Below are positions 4,575-9,826 of a DNA stretch of 9,826 nt, in pieces. Below the pieces are notes generated by a model. That model searched no databases, had not been told where the DNA came from, and saw only the letters and a program-made list of their open reading frames with translations. A program made the position numbers and the translations under genes. Every line of letters begins with the position of its first letter. The first letter of the stretch is position 1. The stretch covers positions 1 through 9,826 of the forward strand of contig CAJAKT010000551.1 in assembly GCA_903940375.1 (NCBI GenBank), written 5' to 3'. The DNA comes from an uncultured bacterium (GTDB lineage: Bacteria; Actinomycetota; Actinomycetes; S36-B12).

Positions 4575-7382
4575 GTGTCGAAGGTTCGGGTCCATGAGCT
4601 CGCGAAGGAGCTCGGGGTTTCCAGCAAGGATGTCCTTGCAAAGCTGCAGGAACTCGGTGAGTTCGTAAAGTCCGCTTCATCCACGGTCGAGGCGCCCGTC
4701 GTGCGCAAGCTGCGGGAGGCGATGCCGGCCGCCGCGCCGGCCGACGCCCCTGCGCCTGCCAAGAAGGCGCCCGCCAAGAAGGCTGCGGCTGCTGCCCCCG
4801 TTGCGGAGGCCGCACCCGCCGTCGAGGCACCGGTCGTCGAGGCACCGGTCGTTGAAGCGCCCGTCGTGGTGGCACCCGTGGTGGTGCCCGAGCCGCCCGT
4901 GGTGGCCGAGCCGGTGGCGCCTGCCGCCGTCGCCACCACCGATGCCGGCGATCTGCCCGCGGCCACCGTCACTGACGATGCGGGCGATGGCACGCCCGCG
5001 GCCCCGCGGCCTGCTGGCCCGCGTCCGGGCAACAACCCCTTCGGCACCGGCACCGGCATGGGCCGGCCCGCTGGCCCGCGTCCTGGCAACAACCCCTATG
5101 GCACCGGCACCGGCATGGGCCGACCCGCCCCCGCCGTGCCCGGCGCCCCCCGTCCCAATCCCGGCACGATGCCGCCCCGGCCCATGCGGCCGGCCGGTGC
5201 ACCCGGTCGCCCGGCTGGCCCGGGCGGTCCCGGTCGTGGGCCGGGCGGTCCCGGTGGTCCCGGTGGTGCGCGTCCCGGCTTCGCCGGTCGCGGTCCCGGC
5301 GGTCCCGGTGCTGGCGCGGGCTACGCCGGTCGTGGTCCCGGTGGCCCCGGCGGTGCCGGCGCAGGTGCTGGTGCCCCCGGTCGTCCGGGTGGTGCCGGTG
5401 CTCCGGGTGGCTTCCCCGGCCGCCCCGGCGGTCCCGGTGGGCGTGGCACGACGGCGGGCGCCTTCGGCCGTCCCGGCGGACGTCCCTCCCGTGGTCGCAA
5501 GTCCAAGCGCGCGAAGCGCCAGGAGTTCGACAACATGCAGGCCCCGATCATGGACGGTGTCCGGATCAAGCGTGGTCAGGGCGAGGCCGTCCGGCTGCCG
5601 CGCGGTGCCAGCCTGACCGACTTCGCTGAGAAGATCGACGCGATGCCGGCCGACCTGGTCAAGGTGCTGATCGGTCTCGGCGAGATGGTCACCGCCACCC
5701 AGTCGATCGACGACGACACGTTGCGACTGCTCGGCACCGAGCTGAACTACGACGTCGAGGTCGTGTCGCCGGAGGACGAGGACCGCGAGCTGCTCGAGTC
5801 CTACCATCTGGAGTTCGGCGAGAACGAGGGCGACGAGGACGATCTCGAGATCCGTCCGCCGGTCGTCACCGTCATGGGTCACGTCGACCACGGCAAGACC
5901 CGACTCCTGGATGCCATCCGCAAGACCAACGTGGTCGGCGGCGAGGCTGGCGGCATCACCCAGCACATCGGCGCCTACCAGGTGGCGACGGTCACTGCCG
6001 ATGGCACGGAGCGCAAGATCACCTTCATCGACACGCCCGGTCACGAGGCCTTCACGGCCATGCGTGCACGTGGCGCGCAGGTCACCGACATCTCGATCCT
6101 CGTGGTGGCGGCCGACGACGGTGTGAAGCCGCAGACCATCGAGGCGCTGAACCATGCGCAGGCGGCCGGTGTGCCGATCGTCGTGGCCGTCAACAAGGTC
6201 GACAAGGAGGGCGCCGATCCGATGAAGGTCCGCGCCCAGTTGACCGAGTACGGCCTGGTTGCCGAGGAGTTCGGCGGCGACACGATGTTCGTCGACGTGT
6301 CGGCCAAGCAGGGCTCCGGCATCGAGACGCTGCTCGAGGCGGTGCTGCTCACCGCTGACGCCGCCCTCGATCTGCGGGCCAACCCGAACCAGGCCGCGGA
6401 GGGTGTGGCAATCGAAGCGCACCTCGACCGTGGACGCGGTCCGGTGGCCACGGTGCTGGTCCAGCGAGGCACGCTGCGCGCCGGTGACTCGATCGTGGCG
6501 GGCGATGCCTTCGGGCGCGTGCGGGCCATGCTCGACGACGAGGGCAACCCGGTGGAGTTCGCACTGCCGTCGATGCCGGTTCAGGTCCTTGGTCTCACAT
6601 CGGTTCCCGGTGCAGGCGACAGCTTCATGGTCGTAGCCGAGGACCGGGTTGCGCGGCAGATCGCCCAGACACGGCAGGCCCGTGAGCGCAATGCGCTGCT
6701 GGCGAAGAACCGTGTCAAGCGCTCGCTGGAGGACTTCCTCGAGTCGCTGGAGAAGGGCGAGGTCGCAGAGCTCACCCTCATCATCAAGGGCGATGTGTCC
6801 GGCTCGGTCGAGGCACTCGAGGACGCACTGCTCAAGATCGACATGGGCGACGAAGTCAACCTGCGCGTCATCCACCGTGGCGTCGGCGCGATCAACAAGA
6901 ACGACGTCACGCTCGCAAGCGCGTCGAAGGCCGTCATCATCGGCTTCAATGTGCGGCCCGAGGGCAAGGTTGCAGAACTGGCGACCGAGGAGGGCGTCGA
7001 CGTCCGCTTCTACAGCGTCATCTACAACGCGATCGAAGAGGTCGAGGCGGCCCTGCGCGGCATGCTCAAGCCCATCTACGAAGAGGTACAGCTCGGCACC
7101 GCTCAGGTGCGCGAGGTGTTCAAGTCGAGCAAGTTCGGCACGATCGCGGGCTGCCTCGTGCAGTCCGGCGAGATCCGCCGCAACAGCAAGGCGCGCCTCA
7201 TCCGAGATGGTGCGGTGGTTGCCGACAACATCGCCATCGCGGGGCTCCGTCGCTTCAAGGACGACGTCACCGAGGTTCGCGACGGATACGAGTGCGGTAT
7301 CAACCTGGGCAACTACCAGGACGTGAAGGTCGACGACATGATCGAGACCTTCGAGATGCGGGAGATCCCGCGCAAGCCGTAA
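4575..7382 (+). CDS. infB: Translation initiation factor IF-2
   Basis: A 935-residue GTPase that places initiator fMet-tRNA on the 30S subunit and promotes 50S joining. An N-terminal IF2_N domain (1-50, MSKVRVHELAKELGVSSKDV) is followed by an Ala/Pro/Val-rich linker (51-143), a Pro/Gly/Arg-rich low-complexity segment (144-307) and a basic patch KSKRAKRQ (309-316). Then come a second IF2_N-like domain (about 336-395), an acidic stretch (about 397-425) and the G domain. Its motifs are GHVDHGKT (435-442), AGGITQHIG switch I, DTPGH (486-490), NKVD (540-543) and SAK (576-578). Beta-barrel domain II, domain III and the fMet-tRNA-binding C-terminal domain run to the end. Arg after GKT is normal for actinobacteria. 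The start is GTG at 4575, with AGGAG (4566-4570) 4 nt upstream. The extended low-complexity N-terminus makes it longer than most bacterial IF2. Confidence 0.97.
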   Translation: MSKVRVHELAKELGVSSKDVLAKLQELGEFVKSASSTVEAPVVRKLREAMPAAAPADAPAPAKKAPAKKAAAAAPVAEAAPAVEAPVVEAPVVEAPVVVAPVVVPEPPVVAEPVAPAAVATTDAGDLPAATVTDDAGDGTPAAPRPAGPRPGNNPFGTGTGMGRPAGPRPGNNPYGTGTGMGRPAPAVPGAPRPNPGTMPPRPMRPAGAPGRPAGPGGPGRGPGGPGGPGGARPGFAGRGPGGPGAGAGYAGRGPGGPGGAGAGAGAPGRPGGAGAPGGFPGRPGGPGGRGTTAGAFGRPGGRPSRGRKSKRAKRQEFDNMQAPIMDGVRIKRGQGEAVRLPRGASLTDFAEKIDAMPADLVKVLIGLGEMVTATQSIDDDTLRLLGTELNYDVEVVSPEDEDRELLESYHLEFGENEGDEDDLEIRPPVVTVMGHVDHGKTRLLDAIRKTNVVGGEAGGITQHIGAYQVATVTADGTERKITFIDTPGHEAFTAMRARGAQVTDISILVVAADDGVKPQTIEALNHAQAAGVPIVVAVNKVDKEGADPMKVRAQLTEYGLVAEEFGGDTMFVDVSAKQGSGIETLLEAVLLTADAALDLRANPNQAAEGVAIEAHLDRGRGPVATVLVQRGTLRAGDSIVAGDAFGRVRAMLDDEGNPVEFALPSMPVQVLGLTSVPGAGDSFMVVAEDRVARQIAQTRQARERNALLAKNRVKRSLEDFLESLEKGEVAELTLIIKGDVSGSVEALEDALLKIDMGDEVNLRVIHRGVGAINKNDVTLASASKAVIIGFNVRPEGKVAELATEEGVDVRFYSVIYNAIEEVEAALRGMLKPIYEEVQLGTAQVREVFKSSKFGTIAGCLVQSGEIRRNSKARLIRDGAVVADNIAIAGLRRFKDDVTEVRDGYECGINLGNYQDVKVDDMIETFEMREIPRKP
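4821..4880 (+). repeat. 15-bp in-frame tandem repeat in the infB linker
   Basis: Four 15-bp units encode VEAPV, VEAPV, VEAPV and VVAPV (residues 83-102). The first two are identical in DNA; the third and fourth have diverged. This suggests growth by slippage in an unstructured linker. Confidence 0.8.
5007..5120 (+). repeat. 57-bp in-frame tandem duplication in infB
   Basis: Two 19-codon units (5007-5063 and 5064-5120) encode RPAGPRPGNNPFGTGTGMG and the same with Tyr for Phe (residues 145-163 and 164-182). The DNA differs at only a few positions, so the duplication is fairly recent or kept uniform. A third copy begins (RPAP) and then diverges. Confidence 0.9.
5196..5480 (+). repeat. Gly/Pro/Arg-rich low-complexity segment of infB
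   Basis: Residues 208-302 are almost wholly Gly, Pro, Ala and Arg, built from GGTCCCGG-type DNA repeats such as AGRGPGGPG (237-245 and 251-259). It resembles RGG-type disordered RNA-binding tails. The same DNA keeps long frames open on the opposite strand. Confidence 0.8.
7357..7371 (+). repeat. Short inverted repeat at the infB 3' end sharing the intergenic hairpin motif
   Basis: GCGGGA (7358-7363) and TCCCGC (7366-7371) sit in the last codons of infB (EMREIPRKP). TGCGGGA at 7357-7363 is the same heptamer as in the two intergenic inverted repeats downstream. The coding constraint makes this weaker than those. Confidence 0.4.
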
Positions 7383-7393
7383 GCACCAACCCC

Positions 7394-7432
7394 CCTGGCC
7401 GTTTCTCCCGCAATGCGGGACAAACGGCCAGG
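7394..7432 (+). repeat. 39-nt near-perfect inverted repeat after infB
   Basis: The outer arms 7394-7404 and 7422-7432 are 11-bp perfect complements; then a C-C mismatch (7405/7421); then TCCCGCA (7406-7412) and TGCGGGA (7414-7420) around a single A. It starts 11 nt after the infB stop. No T-run follows, so if it terminates transcription it would be of the T-less kind debated for actinobacteria. An RNA-processing or stability hairpin, or a small palindromic repeat, are alternatives. Confidence 0.75.
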
Positions 7433-7462
7433 ATCGGGCCCGGGAGGCCCACTTCTCGCCAC

Positions 7463-7488
7463 TTGTCCCGCACCTGCGGGAGGAACGG
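7463..7488 (+). repeat. Second, inverted copy of the post-infB element, before the rbfA start
   Basis: This stretch contains TCCCGCA (7466-7472) and TGCGGGA (7475-7481) around CC. It matches the reverse complement of 7399-7423 at about 23 of 26 aligned positions, including the flanks TTG and AACGG. Its right end runs into the rbfA Shine-Dalgarno (CGGAG, 7486-7490), so folding could affect rbfA translation. Confidence 0.65.
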
Positions 7489-7497
7489 AGCCGGGTC

Positions 7498-7941
7498 ATG
7501 ACGAGCGAGGCACGCCAGCGCAAGATGGCCGACCGCATCAAGGTAATCGTCGCGGAGACCCTGGAGAAGCGGATCAAGGATCCCCGCCTGGGCTTCATCA
7601 CCGTGACGGATGTCCGCGTCACGCCCGATATCCGCGAGGCCTCGGTCTTCTACACGGTCTACGGCGACGACGAGGCGCGCGCATCGACAGCGGCAGCGCT
7701 GGAGTCGGCCAAGGGCGTGCTGCGATCCGAGGTCGGCAAGCAGACCGGGGTCAAGTTCACGCCGAGCCTGGAGTTCTTCCCCGACGCCATCCCGGAGACG
7801 GCCGCGCATCTCGAGGAGCTGCTGAAGGTCGCGGCCGAGGCCGATGCGGCCGTGCATGAGCAGGCGGTCGGTGCAACGTACGCGGGTGACGCGGACCCGT
7901 ACCGTCATCCCGAAGACGCCGAGGCCACGGACGAGGCGTGA
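7498..7941 (+). CDS. rbfA: 30S ribosome-binding factor RbfA
   Basis: A 147-residue cytoplasmic protein that binds the 30S subunit near the 16S rRNA 5' helix and is needed for late maturation and cold adaptation. It has a single type II KH-like domain (about 6-112): ADRIKVIVAETLEKRIKDPR (11-30), FITVTDVRVTPDIREASVFYTV (33-54), the AxG kink motif AKG (71-73) and PSLEFFPD (89-96). The tail (about 113-147) is acidic and probably disordered. The start is ATG at 7498, with CGGAG (7486-7490) 7 nt upstream. Unlike in Streptomyces, no ylxP (DUF503) gene separates it from infB; two inverted repeats occupy the gap. Its stop overlaps the truB GTG. Confidence 0.95.
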   Translation: MTSEARQRKMADRIKVIVAETLEKRIKDPRLGFITVTDVRVTPDIREASVFYTVYGDDEARASTAAALESAKGVLRSEVGKQTGVKFTPSLEFFPDAIPETAAHLEELLKVAAEADAAVHEQAVGATYAGDADPYRHPEDAEATDEA

Positions 7942-8828
7942 CCCCGTCCGGCATCCTCGTCGTCGACAAGCCGGCGGGTATGACATCGCATGACGTCGTC
8001 AGCCGCGTGCGCCGGATTCTCGGCACCCGCAAGGTCGGCCATGCCGGCACCCTGGATCCGATGGCGACCGGCGTGCTCGTCATCGGCGTCGAGCGCGCGA
8101 CCCGGCTGCTCGGTCACCTCGCCCTTCGTGACAAGCGGTATCTCGCCACGATTCGGCTCGGAGCGAGCACCGTCACGGATGACATCGAGGGGGATGTGAT
8201 CCGCACCGCCGACGTGGGTGCCCTTGCCGATGTCGACGACGCAGCCGTTCGCGCCGGGCTGGCCCGACTCACCGGGATGATCGAGCAGCGCCCCAGCTCG
8301 GTGAGTGCAGTCAAGATCGACGGGCGACGCTCCTACGATCGAGTCCGCAGCGGCGAGCACGTGGAACTGCCTGCGCGCTCGGTCGAGATTACGCGGATAG
8401 ACGTCCTGGGGATCCGTCGCGCCGAAACCAGCGTCGACATTGACGTCGATGTGGAATGCAGCACGGGCACGTATGTTCGGGCCATTGCTCGTGACCTCGG
8501 TGATGCCCTGTCCACCGGCGGTCACCTGACCAGCCTCCGGCGAACCAGAGTGGGTCCCTTCGGGATCTCGGCCGCTCGAACCCTTGAGCAGTTGGAGTCC
8601 GATGGCGCGGCGGCGGTGCTCTCGATGCGCGAGGTAGCCGCATCGTGCTTCCCGACGTGGTCGCTGGCATCGGACGACGCCGTGGCCGTGCGCAACGGGC
8701 GCCGCATCCCCTGGGCCGGTCCTGCAGTAGCAGGGGGCCCGGTTGCGCTGCTCGATGCAACGGGGGAGTTCCTTGCCCTGGCCAGCGACGACGATGGCGA
8801 TGCGCGATACGCCGCCGTGTTCGCCTGA
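7938..8828 (+). CDS. truB: tRNA pseudouridine(55) synthase TruB
   Basis: A 296-residue cytoplasmic enzyme that converts U55 of the tRNA T-loop to pseudouridine and also acts as a tRNA chaperone. Motif GILVVDKPAGMTSHDVV (5-21) is followed by the catalytic segment KVGHAGTLDPMATGVL (32-47) with nucleophile D40. Further motifs are KRYLA (66-70), SAVKIDGRRSYDRVRSGE (123-140) and CSTGTYVRAIARDLG (174-188, with R181). A C-terminal domain (about 235-296) follows, of the kind seen in actinobacterial TruB. The GTG start at 7938 shares four bases with the rbfA stop (GTGA), so translation is probably coupled. The DHH-phosphoesterase and MATE genes found between rbfA and truB in mycobacteria are absent. 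Confidence 0.96.
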   Translation: MTPSGILVVDKPAGMTSHDVVSRVRRILGTRKVGHAGTLDPMATGVLVIGVERATRLLGHLALRDKRYLATIRLGASTVTDDIEGDVIRTADVGALADVDDAAVRAGLARLTGMIEQRPSSVSAVKIDGRRSYDRVRSGEHVELPARSVEITRIDVLGIRRAETSVDIDVDVECSTGTYVRAIARDLGDALSTGGHLTSLRRTRVGPFGISAARTLEQLESDGAAAVLSMREVAASCFPTWSLASDDAVAVRNGRRIPWAGPAVAGGPVALLDATGEFLALASDDDGDARYAAVFA

Positions 8829-8845
8829 CCTAAGGTTGGCAGGCG

Positions 8846-9775
8846 ATGGAGACCGACAGGCGTCACCCAGCGCACGCTGATCCGAAGGGTCGCGTGGCGG
8901 TCATCGGCGTGTTCGACGGCGTGCATCGCGGTCATCGGTCGTTGCTCTCCGTGGCGCGCGGCCATGCTGATGCCCAGGCGCTCCCGCTCGTGGCGATCAC
9001 CTTCGACCCGCACCCGATGGCAGTTGTCGGCCCGCGTGCGGCCCCGACCTCGCTCGCGACGCTGGCCCACCGGATCGAACTGCTCCAGCAGGCCGGCGCG
9101 GACGAGGTCGATGTCCTCCACTTCGACGAAGACATGGCGGCCCTGCCCCCCGAGGACTTCGTGCGGCGAGTTCTCGTGGAGCGCCTGCACGTGCGCGAAC
9201 TCGTCGTGGGCCAGGGCTTCCGATTCGGTCGTCGCGCGTCCGGGACCTTCGAGACGCTGGTTGCAGAGGGGGAGCGGCACGGCTTCAGTGTCGTGCCAGC
9301 CCCGCTTGTGGGCGCTGGCGGTGACCGCTGGTCGTCGACAGCGACCCGGGCAATGATCGTCGAGGGCGACGTGGCTGCCGCCGCCGAGGCCCTGGGAAGG
9401 CCCTACCGGTTGGAGGGGGTCGTCGTTCACGGCGACCATCGGGGCCGGGAACTCGGCTATCCGACCGCGAACCTCGAGTGGGCGGGGATGCCCACCCTGC
9501 CCGCGGACGGGGTCTACGCGGGCAGGCTCGACGTCGCGGGCCACGAGCACCCGGCGGCCATCTCGGTGGGCACCAACCCTCAATTCGGCGGCCGTGAGCG
9601 GCGGGTGGAGTCCTACGTGCTGGACCGGGACGATCTGGACCTCTATGGGCAGGAGATCCGCGTTTCCTTCGTGGACCGGATTCGGGGTCAGCAGACCTTC
9701 GACGGTGTTGACGGCCTGGTCGCCCGCATGGCGATGGACGTGGCTGAAGTAAGGGATGTGCTGGGAGCCGAGTGA
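8846..9775 (+). CDS. ribF: Bifunctional riboflavin kinase / FAD synthetase RibF
   Basis: A 309-residue cytoplasmic enzyme that phosphorylates riboflavin to FMN and adenylylates FMN to FAD. The N-terminal nucleotidyltransferase domain (about 14-170) has IGVFDGVHRGH (20-30, HxGH-type motif), ITFDPHP (51-57), GQGFRFG (122-128) and SSTATR (163-168). The C-terminal riboflavin kinase domain (about 182-307) has GRPYRLEG, HGDHRGRELGYPTANL (195-210, PTAN 206-209), SVGTNPQFGG (240-249, usually NPTF) and the probable catalytic E255 in VESYVLD. The N-terminus is short compared with many actinobacterial RibF, but an upstream stop fixes ATG 8846 as the earliest start. The gap to truB is 17 bp with only a weak AGG-type ribosome binding site. 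TAAGGT (8831-8836) resembles a -10 but has no -35 partner. Confidence 0.95.
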   Translation: METDRRHPAHADPKGRVAVIGVFDGVHRGHRSLLSVARGHADAQALPLVAITFDPHPMAVVGPRAAPTSLATLAHRIELLQQAGADEVDVLHFDEDMAALPPEDFVRRVLVERLHVRELVVGQGFRFGRRASGTFETLVAEGERHGFSVVPAPLVGAGGDRWSSTATRAMIVEGDVAAAAEALGRPYRLEGVVVHGDHRGRELGYPTANLEWAGMPTLPADGVYAGRLDVAGHEHPAAISVGTNPQFGGRERRVESYVLDRDDLDLYGQEIRVSFVDRIRGQQTFDGVDGLVARMAMDVAEVRDVLGAE

Positions 9776-9802
9776 CGGCTGGTCCAGGGTGGGTTGTCCG
9801 GC

Positions 9803-9811
9803 TGGTAGTCT
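9803..9811 (+). promoter_or_regulatory. Candidate extended -10 promoter downstream of ribF
   Basis: TG-G-TAGTCT (9803-9811) fits the extended -10 pattern TGnTAnnnT, with no clear -35. It lies 28 nt after the ribF stop and points rightwards. In many bacteria ribF is followed by rpsO, so this may serve that gene, which is outside the window. Confidence 0.4.
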
Positions 9812-9826
9812 GCAGGGGTTAAGACG

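Noticed and set aside
5196..5480. Possible CRISPR-like or satellite repeat
   Set aside because: No spacers or regular period; it is an in-frame Gly/Pro-rich part of IF2.
7394..7432. Calling the post-infB hairpin an intrinsic terminator
   Set aside because: No T-run follows and rbfA-truB-ribF continue on the same strand, so it is listed as an inverted repeat instead.
4677..7622. A 981-codon open frame on the minus strand across infB
   Set aside because: It is antisense to an unmistakable IF2 and rich in Thr/Gly/His/Arg/Asp as expected from the reverse of GC-biased codons; no family resemblance.
8831..8836. TAAGGT, a -10-like hexamer before ribF
   Set aside because: No -35, and the 17-bp gap in a tight operon is better explained by read-through from truB.

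Overview
The window is high-GC DNA (roughly two thirds G+C by eye), densely packed, with GTG starts and short or overlapping gene junctions. Its protein families point to an actinobacterium: a short NusA without C-terminal AR repeats, an IF2 with a long Ala/Pro/Gly-rich N-terminal extension and the P-loop GHVDHGKTRLLD, and a DUF4439 ferritin-like gene divergent from rimP. I cannot assign an order or genus from sequence alone.

Left part (1-2506). The 3' end of a probable proS is followed 1 nt later by a HAD-superfamily hydrolase and, 2 nt further on, by a TauE/SafE (UPF0721) membrane permease. These three look co-transcribed rightwards. Converging on them from the right is a two-gene minus-strand unit: a predicted lipoprotein with a ferritin-like arrangement of Glu/His residues (ATGA overlap) and a cytoplasmic DUF4439 ferritin-like protein. 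The permease and the DUF4439 gene overlap tail to tail by 12 bp. The order proS / ferritin-like / lipoprotein / rimP / nusA resembles Mycobacterium tuberculosis Rv2845c-Rv2841c from memory; the HAD and permease genes are extra here.

Right part (2507-9826). A divergent promoter region with two small inverted repeats leads into the translation and ribosome-maturation operon rimP-nusA-ylxR-infB-rbfA-truB-ribF. It covers 30S assembly (RimP, RbfA), transcription elongation/antitermination (NusA), an RNA-binding regulator (YlxR), initiation factor IF2, tRNA Psi55 synthase (TruB) and FMN/FAD synthesis (RibF). The window ends just after ribF at an extended -10-like sequence that probably belongs to the next gene (rpsO is the usual neighbour, not visible here).

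The least ordinary parts are the two gaps flanking infB. The 160-bp gap before infB holds a hairpin right after the ylxR stop, a near-perfect 17-bp palindrome, three chained tiny ORFs (the first with a good Shine-Dalgarno sequence), and a hairpin just before the infB Shine-Dalgarno. The 115-bp gap after infB holds a 39-nt near-perfect inverted repeat and a second element that is an inverted copy of its core, placed just before the rbfA Shine-Dalgarno. These look like RNA-level control or small palindromic repeats. I see no tRNA, rRNA, CRISPR, insertion sequence or phage gene, and no clearly novel protein system; the lipoprotein/ferritin-like pair is the least characterised protein content.
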